From Saprospiraceae bacterium (GTDB lineage: Bacteria; Bacteroidota; Bacteroidia; Chitinophagales; Saprospiraceae), in assembly GCA_016714765.1 (NCBI GenBank), contig JADKCF010000035.1, positions 1 to 36,851 on the forward strand: a stretch of DNA of 36,851 bases. Direction: 5' to 3'. The notes beneath the pieces are model-generated. The model was not told the DNA's origin. It worked only from the letters and a program-made list of their open reading frames with translations, and searched no databases. The position numbers and the translations under genes were made by a program. Below, piece by piece: positions 6,609-14,654 of the stretch. How positions within the stretch are numbered: the first letter of the stretch is position 1; every line of letters starts with the position of its first letter.

Positions 6609-7685
6609 ATGAGAATCAGAGAAATAAGTTTGATAAATGAAGTTTTGTCCTATAAATTATTCAATAAAGAAGTAGTTTATAAGAATACTTCAAAAAAAAT
6701 AATATACAATGATCAAATTCTATTTGAATCCGTTTATGATGATTTTTATATTAAAAATGACTTTCTGTTTTTTAATAACAAGAATAAAGTAACTATTTAT
6801 GACTTAGAAAAAAGAACTATTGAAAATTTATATGACTTAGAAGTTTTAAATAGTACTAATATTTTTAATAATTCGATTGTATTAATTGATACTAATCAAA
6901 AACTATATATATGTTATTATAATTTTGAAGATATTAACAAATTGGGCTTGCAAGAGTATAACTGGGGCAGCCTTGTACTGTATAATAATTTAATTATAAT
7001 ATTGGATAAGAAAAACATAAATTGTTATCAGCTTGAGTTCAGTTATAATTGGTCCTTCCCCCTATCATCGCTCGGCACCTATGAGACATCCGACAAAGAA
7101 GTCAAGACTCAAGAAGTTCAACAGTTTATTGGGGTGTATAATGAAAAGTTATGGGTAAGAACAAATATTGGACATTTCTTCGCCCTAGATATCAATTCAG
7201 GGAAACTTTTGAATCACTTAAAGGGTGTTAACGTATATGATGTTCATGGCCGTATTGATGAGTATTTGGGAGAAACGGATGTATATCAATTTTTCTTTAG
7301 AAATAATTATATTCTGGACACTGATCGTGGAGTGATTTTGGGATTAGGTGGCGATAGATACTTTGAGATAGATATTAATTCTGAACCACCTAAATCTAGC
7401 ATTTATGGCATGATGGATCAGATGAAAGAATTTGGCATTAAGCCTGGCAACATAGGATACAATCAAGTCCTGAAAGAGAACAAACTTTACTTCATTGCCC
7501 ATGAACAAGGAGTATTTGGTATCATTGATACCATCACCAAAAAGTTAATATATGTTTCTGATCCCATTGAAATCATTAGTAAAAATGGTTTGCCGCCACA
7601 ACTTAGAGAAATCCAAGTCTCCGACGATAAAGTATATGTCTTGGCTAGTGATAACACACTACATATTTTTGAAAAAAGAAAATGA
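6609..7685 (+). CDS. Uncharacterised beta-propeller-like protein, possible immunity protein
   Basis: A 358-residue soluble protein with no signal peptide. It is built of short beta-strand-rich units with recurring hydrophobic-polar alternation and turn motifs such as KNKVTIYDLEKRT, NQKLYICYYNFED, GHFFALDINSGKLLNHLKG, QGVFGIIDTITKKLIYVSD and DKVYVLASDNTLHIFEK. The last units resemble PQQ/WD-type blades (x-ALD-x-x-SGK-L). Asn, Ile and Lys are very frequent and the DNA is AT-rich compared with the right half of the window, consistent with transfer. The ATG lies one base after the stop of the upstream tail fragment, implying co-translation. Similar cytoplasmic propeller-like proteins are known downstream of polymorphic toxin C-termini as immunity proteins, but no family assignment is possible by eye. 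Confidence 0.65.
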   Translation: MRIREISLINEVLSYKLFNKEVVYKNTSKKIIYNDQILFESVYDDFYIKNDFLFFNNKNKVTIYDLEKRTIENLYDLEVLNSTNIFNNSIVLIDTNQKLYICYYNFEDINKLGLQEYNWGSLVLYNNLIIILDKKNINCYQLEFSYNWSFPLSSLGTYETSDKEVKTQEVQQFIGVYNEKLWVRTNIGHFFALDINSGKLLNHLKGVNVYDVHGRIDEYLGETDVYQFFFRNNYILDTDRGVILGLGGDRYFEIDINSEPPKSSIYGMMDQMKEFGIKPGNIGYNQVLKENKLYFIAHEQGVFGIIDTITKKLIYVSDPIEIISKNGLPPQLREIQVSDDKVYVLASDNTLHIFEKRK

Positions 7686-7741
7686 ATAAATATCTAAGAC
7701 ATATAGCCATACTTTTGTATTCTTAACAGGAGTGCCAGGTA

Positions 7742-8002
7742 ATGTTAGTGGTAATGATTTGCGACTTGATTATATCTCCTACCTGGAAGCATTCATCAAT
7801 GACTTCCAATACGTCATCAATACGCAAGGCCAGTGTCGATCAAGTGAAAGATGCCTTTAAGGAGTTGTTTGTGGATAAGAAAGTGGAAATTTATAACGCT
7901 ATGAAACCAGAGTTAAAATCAAGTTTGGAGCTTGAATCGATTGCAGATTTAACAAGTTCTAAAATTGATGAAATAATAAATACTTTCGTAAAATCAGAAT
8001 AA
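7742..8002 (+). pseudogene. C-terminal tail fragment of the same unidentified protein, copy 2
   Basis: An 86-codon open stretch whose last 59 residues (RKASVDQVKDAFKELFVDKK onward, ending IINTFVKSE) look coding. The first 27 residues are probably out of frame: the overlapping frame reads TGVPGNVSGNDLRLDYISYL then EAFINDFQYVINT, and joins the KASVDQVK module only with a one-base shift near 7825. Copy 1 keeps the two parts in one frame (YIINTRKASVDQVK), supporting a lesion here. The stop at 8000-8002 is two bases before an ATG at 8005, the same tight arrangement as in copy 1. The tail after the shared module differs from copy 1, as expected for swapped C-terminal domains. Confidence 0.45.
7826..7874 (+). 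repeat. Direct repeat, copy 2 (partner at 6396)
   Basis: Bases 7826-7850 are identical to 6396-6420, and similarity continues through the GAGTTGTTTGTGG stretch. It marks the start of the second tail/propeller unit. Confidence 0.7.
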
Positions 8003-8004
8003 AT

Positions 8005-8338
8005 ATGTTGTATAAATTTTATAATAAAATTGAAGAAATTAGATCTTTGTAATCAGTGATGCTCAAATATACCTATCTTCCCAAAATAAATTATTCGATG
8101 CATCTGGAAAGGGGATTATTGAATCTACTTTATCACTACAAGAAGTTAAATATGAAAATCCATTTTCTTTATTTCTGATATAGAAGGCAATTCTTATTTA
8201 ATAAATAACGAAGTAGTTTATCTTAATAATATTTTGATTAAAGCAGTCATAAACAAAAATTGTTTATTGATTAGTAGAAATGGATTTACAGAATTGTTTG
8301 ATGTAAAAAGGAATGAATTTAAAAGCTTTAGATTTTAA
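8005..8338 (+). pseudogene. Decayed second copy of the propeller-like gene
   Basis: An ATG at 8005 starts a frame that stops after 15 codons. Pieces of a similar protein continue in shifted frames: SDAQIYLSSQNKLFDASGKG then NPFSLF near 8057-8177, and EGNSYLINNEVVYLNN then LLISRNGFTELFDVKRNEFK to the stop near 8338. The short strand-turn units and the Asn/Ile/Lys-rich composition resemble the first third of the intact gene at 6609-7685. It has at least two frame lesions and lacks most of the length. Confidence 0.5.
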
Positions 8339-8656
8339 GATTTTTAAATTTATAGTGGTAGCGGATGCAATAATATTTTACAAAAAATAAAATTATTAAT
8401 TGTTATTCACTATCATCTAAGGTTCCCCCCAATGTTCGGACAGTTTTATCTTAATTTATGTTAAACATATTATTATTTATTATTATATGTTTCTTTTCTT
8501 TTTTTGTTACTTTTTTTCTTTTCTTTGTTAACAAAACAAAGATATGTGGATAACTCATAGGATGCCTTATTTTGCTCATTTTATTTTAATTGATATTTTG
8601 TTGATATTGTGAATAGGGTGTGCAATAGTTTATGATTCATGCCTTCGCTCCTATTG
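8339..8656. other. AT-rich intergenic stretch with a possible IS end
   Basis: No gene is supported. A C-rich run followed by the near-palindrome TGTTCGGACA (8433-8442) could be the outer end of the IS3-type element whose OrfA remnant starts at 8657, but no partner repeat was found. A pyrimidine-rich tract of T with scattered C covers about 8489-8528. Confidence 0.3.
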
Positions 8657-8825
8657 CTAATCCTCGATTTGTTCTCTATTTAATTCTGACCATCTTGGGA
8701 ACGTGTACTCTGTAGGTAAGGATTCTATGTTCTTGGATGTACTTTTATCGAATACAACCGATGCTCTACTTAAAAATTCTTTCTTCCATGTTGAAATTTG
8801 AGTAGAAGCAACTTGGTGCCTTACC
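8657..8825 (-). mobile_element. IS3-family OrfA remnant (copy 2), fused to the P-ATPase frame
   Basis: The last 55 or so codons of the minus-strand frame read VASTQISTWKKEFLSRASVV then FDKSTSKNIESLPT. This is the helix-turn-helix/linker region of an IS3-family OrfA (compare the usual NQISxWKKEFL). The DNA encoding STSKNIESLPT is nearly identical to copy 1 at 5590-5635. After SLPT the sequence diverges, apparently with an insertion of about 19 bp, and then regains similarity at GAGAACAAATCGAGGA. OrfB is absent. Confidence 0.65.
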
Positions 8826-10876
8826 GCCGGTTTCGTTATTGGAAAATAAAATATGACATAAGGCTTGTAGGTGCGCTGATCTGGGGATGGGTATATCCAT
8901 CTCAAGATTTTATATGTTTCTGTATTTTCTGAAAACCAAATCTTCAGGAAGTCTGCCGTTACCACATATAAAATGACAATGCCAATCATAGCTGTCATCT
9001 GTACCAATGACAAAGGCACAAGTCCAAATTTGAGTGCAAATGGAAAATAAGGTAGTACTATGGTTAAGACCAAACCAGTGATACTTAGAATGAATAGAAA
9101 TTTAGCCGGTCTGCTTTTGAAGAAGTTTTTATGGGTTCTTATGATAAAAAGAATGCACAATTCTGACAATACTGATTCGACAAACCAGCCTGTCTGAAAT
9201 GTGGACTCCTGTACTTTCAAAACATATAGCAGCATTACAAAAGTAATGACATCAAATATAGAACTATGTATACCAAAAATGACCATATACTTATTGATCA
9301 CCTTTAGATTCCATTTTCCGGGTTTTTGCAGCTGCTCGGCATCCACATTATCAGAAGCGATCATCATATATGGAAAATCTGACATAAAATTGGTAAGCAG
9401 AATTTGTTTGGGCAACATAGGCAGAAATGGAAGTATCAGCGATGCCATGGCTACACTAAACATATTTCCAAATGTAGAACCTGTACTGATGTATATGTAT
9501 TTTAAGGTATTGGCAAAAGTTTTTCGACCCTCTTTTATACCATCCAGCAAAACACCTAAATCCTTTTCCATTAGGACAAAATCAGCAGCCTCTTTAGCTA
9601 TGTCCACAGAGTTTTCTACTGATATTCCTACATCTGCAGCATTGATGGCTGACACATCATTGATCCCATCACCCATGTAAGCTACTGTAAATGTCTTGCG
9701 CAAAGCCTGTATGATCCGCTCTTTTTGTTGGGGCTCCACTTCGGCAAAAATATCTGTGTTTTTTGCTTTTAGGCTGAGCGCTTCGGGGCTAATTTGCAGT
9801 AGCTCTTTGCCAGTCATGATTACAGGATTTACAAGACCTACACCTGAGGCAATGGCTTTGGCCACATTTTTATTATCGCCTGTGATGATCTTCAGATTGA
9901 CATGCATTTTTTTTAATTCGGAAATGGTTTCCACAATACCTTTTTTGACTGGATCATTGAGTAAGATGAAACCCTCAAAAGTCATATCATTTTCATCGTC
10001 TTTCGTCAATGTGTTTTCGTCAATTTTTTTTGAACATATCCCAATGACCCTAAAACCTCGCTGTCCGTAAGATTCATAAAGGGACTCTATTGTTGTCTTG
10101 TACTTTTGATAGTCTTCAGAGGTACCATCTGCTAATCTCACATGGCTGCAGATTTCAGTAATCTGTTCGAAAGCGCCCTTGCTGATGAGCTTTTTTTCTT
10201 GGCCAGTATCCACAGCTATACTGAGTCTTTTTCTGATGAAATCAAAAGGTATTTCACCTGTTTTTTGGGGTAAATCAGAGGAGTTTAAATGTAGTTTTTT
10301 AAGCGCTTCGTCTATGGGATTACTATATCCTGTCTCAAATACAGCATTCCAAACTGCAAGTTTCTGAGCATGGTCGCAGGGCACTCCTCCAAAATCGACG
10401 ATACTGTCCACTAAGATAACCCCTTCGGTGATGGTCCCTGTTTTGTCTGTACAGAGCAGATTGACTTCACCGAGATTTTGAATGGATGATAATTTTTTAA
10501 CTATAACTTTTTTTTCCAATAGTCTTTTGGCCCCGGCACTCATGGCAATAGATGTTATGGCCGGTAGCAGTTCTGGTGCCATACCCACAGCCAGTGCCAG
10601 TGCGAAAAGTGTGGAATCTATTATGCTTTTATGGTTAAGCAGATTGACAACCAAAATAAAAATCGATAATATCAAGGTGATCTTCATCAGAAAGTAACCA
10701 AAATCCCTGATTCCTTTTTCAAAAGTTGATTCGACTATGGAGGCAGAACTTTTGACAATATTGCCAAAAATAGTATTGCTACCTGTATTGATGACAAGTG
10801 CTCTTCCTTTACCACTGACTACATTGGTTCCTTCCCATAGGCTATTGGCTCTTTTTGCAAGTTCAGTATCAGCCAC
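8657..10876 (-). pseudogene. mgtA: MgtA-type P-type ATPase, catalytic part, with foreign C-terminus
   Basis: C-terminal three quarters of a P3B-type magnesium-transport ATPase. Visible are TELAKRANSLWEGTNVVSG at the start, the M4 motif PELLPA, the phosphorylation loop LLCTDKTGTITEG, the nucleotide-binding domain, the hinge motif YMGDGINDVSA, and the C-terminal membrane helices up to about residue 648 (ADFLKIWF), where MgtA proteins normally end. The remaining 91 residues are not MgtA-like; the last part is an IS3 OrfA remnant, so the natural 3' end has been lost to an insertion or deletion. The frame is also broken upstream: the TGES segment (INEASLTGESFPV) lies in another frame between about 10880 and 11035. 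The gene is probably dead, although read errors could explain the two frameshifts. Confidence 0.75.
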
Positions 10877-10954
10877 ATTTACCAGGATACTTTCTTACAG
10901 GAAAAGATTCGCCTGTGAGGCTGGCTTCATTGATATGCAGTTCATTGGCTGATA

Positions 10955-11428
10955 TCAACAGGCAATCTGCCGGGATGATGTCACCAGCATTAAAGATGAC
11001 CACGTCGCCGGGACGATTTGATCTGCCTTGATATCAAAATATAGCCCTTCCCGGAGGACTGTACTTTTTACAGAAATAAGAGACTGGAGTTTTTCGACTA
11101 CTTTTCCGGCATTCCTTTCCTGCACAAAGCTCAGGATACCGGCTGATAAGACAATAAATGATATAATAATTACTTCAGATTGATCGCCGAGGAAAGCTGA
11201 TAGTATTACTGCTCCGATAAGCAATAACATAAGCGGATTGAGAAACTGACCTGTAAAAAGTTTAAAATCTTTGTAAAATGCTGAGTTTTGTTTTTTTTGT
11301 ATACCTGATGATTGAGCAGCTACGGCTGTCTGATTGCTGATTCCATTTTCAGAACTACTGAGTTTTTCATACCATTCTTCGATTTCAAACTGCCAGAAGG
11401 AATCGGATTCAGAAAATTCAGTTTTCAT
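10955..11428 (-). pseudogene. mgtA: MgtA-type P-type ATPase, N-terminal fragment
   Basis: The first 130 or so codons encode the cytosolic N-terminus and first two membrane helices of the same P-type ATPase: FTGQFLNPLMLLLIGAVILS, IIISFIVLSAGILSFVQERN, then AGKVVEKLQSLISVKSTVLR. After FDIKADQIVP a one-base shift near 11035 sends translation into a wrong frame, ending at 10955. The correct continuation (PGDVVIFNAGDIIPADCLLI, then the TGES loop) is in the neighbouring frame until about 10880, where a second shift leads into the large downstream fragment. The ATG at 11428 is the natural start. The gene stands alone, with no PhoQ-like or Mg-sensing leader recognised upstream. Confidence 0.75.
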
Positions 11429-11611
11429 ATTTTTAAAATTAATTTAGTCATGAAAAATCATGTATTTTTGGTTTCTTCTTCACTTTCCACATGTAACAAA
11501 GAAACAAAGCATTTCACAAGAACATACAAAAAAAGGAACAAGGCAGCTACTTTTTAATTTCGGTAATATATTTATCAATTTCAGGTGTTAATAAAACGGA
11601 TACTACAAAAA

Positions 11612-12631
11612 TTACAAACTAAGCAGAAACTGTATCGTATCTACACCATCAGCAAAGGTATCTATATCAGGACACTGTGCATTTCCGAAACTGACTGTAT
11701 CTATTCCTGGCAAAACGTCCCTGCTGACGATACATTGGATTTCATTTGCATGATTTTTTATCCACTCCACGACTTCACTGATTTCATCATAATATTCATA
11801 ATGCAAACTTCCTATTCTCGACAGGATGGGGGAGGCCTCCTTGATTATAAGCAAATCATTTTGTAAAAACGGCTCTTTGTTCAGTAGATTCAGAGCGACA
11901 TTGTAGTCGTAGTTGTTCTTATACTTATTATGGTGAATGATATCTGCGTACACCTCGAAAGCAACAAATAGTTTGGAAATATCATACCCTCTGGGCAACA
12001 GGACTTTGCTGACATTCCGGCATCCGAGTCCAAAGAAGCTGAATACGTCTTCTCCGAGATTTTGCAACTCATAATTTGTTTCATCGCCTGTCAATACTGC
12101 GATACTGTTTTTGTTCTGACGAATGATATGCGGCACGTGCCCAAAATAATATTTAAAATGAGTAGCTGTACTATTGCTTCCGGTTGCTATAGCTGCATCG
12201 TAGTCTTTTAGTTTCTGTACTTCTGAAAAATATGGCTTTGAATTGGGATTTATATTGACCAGCATATGGATGACGTAAGACATCAATACTGTATCCTTGT
12301 CGGAATATTTTATCTGACAGTGATGCCCTGTTAAGTAACAGCACATGACATCATGAAAACCTACCAAAGGGATATTTCCTGCCAGTACCAGACCTATTTT
12401 TTTAGTAACAATATGATCATCCAAATGATATTTTTCTATCATACGCTCAAGGTTTTTTTGATTCAGATATTGATCGCGTATAGCATTCAGCGCTTTGATG
12501 ATATTGTTTTTAGTAAACCATGGGTTTTCAATTTCTGCCTTTTGTAATACTGTCATCCATTCAGGTGACATCAGATCGTCCATCTGCCTTCCCAGAGCTA
12601 CCAGACTGTTTACTCTTTCTTTTATAGTCAT
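11612..12631 (-). CDS. LuxC-family acyl-CoA reductase
   Basis: About 339 residues of the LuxC-like acyl-CoA reductase family, which reduces acyl-CoA or acyl thioester to aldehyde with NADPH. Key segments are GLVLAGNIPLVGFHDVMCCY (nucleotide-binding entry), AIATGSNSTATHFKYYFGHV, and FFGLGCRNVSKVLLPRGY, whose Cys (about residue 205) is the predicted acyl-accepting nucleophile. A GTG at 12640 would add three residues; the ATG at 12631 is preferred because AAGGAAG lies about 8 nt upstream of it. It is the last gene of a minus-strand series with the RluA and beta-barrel genes. No luxAB or luxDE is present, so bioluminescence is not implied; the physiological substrate is unknown. Confidence 0.85.
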   Translation of the reverse strand: MTIKERVNSLVALGRQMDDLMSPEWMTVLQKAEIENPWFTKNNIIKALNAIRDQYLNQKNLERMIEKYHLDDHIVTKKIGLVLAGNIPLVGFHDVMCCYLTGHHCQIKYSDKDTVLMSYVIHMLVNINPNSKPYFSEVQKLKDYDAAIATGSNSTATHFKYYFGHVPHIIRQNKNSIAVLTGDETNYELQNLGEDVFSFFGLGCRNVSKVLLPRGYDISKLFVAFEVYADIIHHNKYKNNYDYNVALNLLNKEPFLQNDLLIIKEASPILSRIGSLHYEYYDEISEVVEWIKNHANEIQCIVSRDVLPGIDTVSFGNAQCPDIDTFADGVDTIQFLLSL

Positions 12632-12686
12632 ATTATTCACTTCCTTTTTTTTTTGGATTACATGACATCATCTCTATTTTTTCAAG

Positions 12687-13772
12687 TCAATCATCCCATG
12701 TTAGGTTAGATTCATCCGTGGGCATTTCTTTTCTGGAAGCAATATATCCGCGCCACTTGGTAAGTACTTCCTGAAAATCTTTGGGCAGATCGACTTCGAA
12801 TAACATATATTCTTCAGTGACAGGGTGTATAAATCCCAGGCTTCGTGCATGGAGGGCTTGCCGTGGCATGAGCTCAAAACAATTATCTACAAATTGTTTG
12901 TATTTGTTAAATATCGTTCCTTTAAGTATCCTGTTGCCATCGTATCTTTCATCATTGAATAAAGTATGTCCTATATGTTTTAAATGTACTCTTATCTGAT
13001 GTGTACGACCTGTTTCGAGCTTGCATTTGATGAGTGTTACATAGTACATTTTTTCTATGACTTCATAATGTGTTACTGCATGTTTGCCCTGACTATTGTC
13101 TGCATATACTGCCATTTGCATCCTGTCACGCTCATGCCTGCCTATATTGCCTGTGATGGTCCCTTTGTCTTCTTTCACATCTCCCCACACCAGGGCTACA
13201 TATTCTCGATCGATAGTGTGATCAAAAAACTGTTTTGCCAGATGTGTCATTGCAAAATCATTCTTTGCAATAAGTATGAGTCCTGAAGTGTCTTTATCTA
13301 TACGATGTACCAAACCGGGTCTGTCCTCGCTGTTACCTTTCAGTAATGGCAACTGATGTTGCTGGAAATGATATAACAAAGCATTGACCAATGTTCCCGA
13401 GTGATTGCTAACCCCGGGATGTACTACCAAACCAGGAGGCTTATTGATGACCATCAGGTGATCGTCTTCATAAAAAATATCAAGTGGAATATCCTCCGCC
13501 ACGAGAGGGTTTTCATCTTCCGGGCTACTGGGAAGGACGAGTGAAATTTCGTCACCTGGTTTGATTTTGTAATTGGATTTTATAATCTTGTCATTGACCA
13601 GGATACAACCTATTTTTATTGCATTTTGTACTCTGTTTCTGGATACTTTTTCCAGCCTTTCAATCAAAAATTTATCAATTCTGACAGATGTCTGTTTCGG
13701 ATCACAAATGATACGCTGGTGTTCATACAATTCTTCCGATGGTTCCAGGTCTGCAAGTTTTATAGCTGTCAT
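12687..13772 (-). CDS. rluD: RluA/RluD-family 23S rRNA pseudouridine synthase
   Basis: A 361-residue protein with an N-terminal S4 RNA-binding domain at about residues 30-82 (RIDKFLIERLEKVSRNRVQN) and the RluA-type catalytic domain. The signature HRIDKDTSGLILIAKN carries the catalytic Asp at about residue 159. Further family blocks are FYEDDHLMVINKPPGLVVHP, LETGRTHQIRVHLKHIGHTL and RQALHARSLGF. It converts uridines of helix 69 of 23S rRNA to pseudouridine if it is the RluD orthologue; the S4 domain and length favour RluD, but other RluA-family members cannot be excluded. It starts 6 bp after the stop of the beta-barrel gene. Confidence 0.88.
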   Translation of the reverse strand: MTAIKLADLEPSEELYEHQRIICDPKQTSVRIDKFLIERLEKVSRNRVQNAIKIGCILVNDKIIKSNYKIKPGDEISLVLPSSPEDENPLVAEDIPLDIFYEDDHLMVINKPPGLVVHPGVSNHSGTLVNALLYHFQQHQLPLLKGNSEDRPGLVHRIDKDTSGLILIAKNDFAMTHLAKQFFDHTIDREYVALVWGDVKEDKGTITGNIGRHERDRMQMAVYADNSQGKHAVTHYEVIEKMYYVTLIKCKLETGRTHQIRVHLKHIGHTLFNDERYDGNRILKGTIFNKYKQFVDNCFELMPRQALHARSLGFIHPVTEEYMLFEVDLPKDFQEVLTKWRGYIASRKEMPTDESNLTWDD

Positions 13773-13778
13773 ATTTTA

Positions 13779-14477
13779 CTATTCGTCTTTATTTATATTA
13801 TATGTTACACCTAGATCCCACCGAAAGATATCGGTTGTACTTCTTTTCAGATCAAAACCATCCAGCGTGGAGGTGACAATGGAGTTTTCTGGCCGGAGGG
13901 CATAGTATGGAGTACTCAATCCAGGCAGATAGCTGCCTTTGAGATTGAGGTAAAGCTTATTCGAAATCGGAATATTGAATCCAAGTGAAATGCCGTAAGA
14001 CAGTGAGAGGCTTCCTTTTTCCAGATTGGTGTCTGATGATTCGGCATCATCAGAAAAGGCTTTGGTAGTATTGGTGAAAAACCATTTATATCCAAGGTGG
14101 GCTTCCATGTATGGCTCAATGCCAAAAAGATATATATCCGGATAAAATCTCATCCTGGCATTGGCACCCAGCAGATTGCTAGTCGTACTATAATCAAAAT
14201 TTACAAAATTAAAATCCAGTATTTCCTCGATTGTTGCTGAGGTACTTCCCAGATTATTATAATATATGTCCATCCCCCAAAAGAGAGGTTTTTCTGTCTT
14301 TACCTGCCTCAAAAAACCTACATCAAATCCAAATTTATATTCGGGGATTTGCCTGGCGAAAAATCCTGAAGCTTTTGTAAAGCAAATGCTGCCTTCGAGA
14401 AAAGTGATTTTAGACTGGGCTGAAATGTTGCCAGAAATGAGCAATACCCATATTAATGTGCTTAAGATAACCTTCAT
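13779..14477 (-). CDS. Exported outer-membrane beta-barrel-like protein
   Basis: A 232-residue protein with a signal peptide (MKVILSTLIWVLLISGNISA, cleavage after SAQ). The rest is alternating beta-strand sequence rich in aromatic and Gly residues: KFGFDVGFLRQV, LFWGMDIYYNNLGS, LFGIEPYMEAHLGYKWFF, LSLSYGISLGFNIPISNKLY, and a final FRWDLGVTYNINKDE. This fits the small outer-membrane beta-barrel proteins common in Bacteroidota. No catalytic motif is visible and the role is unknown. It is the first gene of the minus-strand series with rluD and luxC, and is divergent from the PLP enzyme gene. A possible -7 box (TATATTTG) lies at 14512-14505 on the minus strand without a well-placed -33. Confidence 0.7.
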   Translation of the reverse strand: MKVILSTLIWVLLISGNISAQSKITFLEGSICFTKASGFFARQIPEYKFGFDVGFLRQVKTEKPLFWGMDIYYNNLGSTSATIEEILDFNFVNFDYSTTSNLLGANARMRFYPDIYLFGIEPYMEAHLGYKWFFTNTTKAFSDDAESSDTNLEKGSLSLSYGISLGFNIPISNKLYLNLKGSYLPGLSTPYYALRPENSIVTSTLDGFDLKRSTTDIFRWDLGVTYNINKDE

Positions 14478-14597
14478 ATGATAATTAGACTTTTTTAATT
14501 AACACAAATATAACCATTGTTTTGCACAAAAGGTTATGAGTTGTTTTCAAACCTTTTCATCGGTAACATTCTCTGATTTTTAATAATGATTTTATGA

Positions 14598-14631
14598 TTG
14601 ATTCAAAATTACATATTTACGGTTACCTTTG
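14598..14631 (+). promoter_or_regulatory. Bacteroidota-type promoter for the PLP enzyme gene
   Basis: TTG at 14598-14600, a 23-bp spacer, and TACCTTTG at 14624-14631, matching TAnnTTTG. The predicted start point lies about 17 nt before the ATG at 14655, leaving no room for a riboswitch leader. Confidence 0.5.
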
Positions 14632-14654
14632 CAGTACTTTAATAAAGCAGGCGT

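Noticed and set aside
9201..9680. Plus-strand open frames across the P-ATPase region
   Set aside because: They are antisense shadows; the minus strand carries the conserved DKTGT and GDGIND motifs.
11612..12631. Bioluminescence locus
   Set aside because: Only a LuxC-like reductase is present; luxA, luxB, luxD and luxE are absent.
13573..13905. Plus-strand frames of 60-137 codons opposite rluD and the helicase
   Set aside because: No conserved motif or start context; coding signal is on the opposite strand.
14478..14654. SAM-type riboswitch upstream of the Cys/Met PLP enzyme
   Set aside because: The predicted transcription start is only about 17 nt before the ATG, leaving no room, and no SAM-riboswitch core was recognised.
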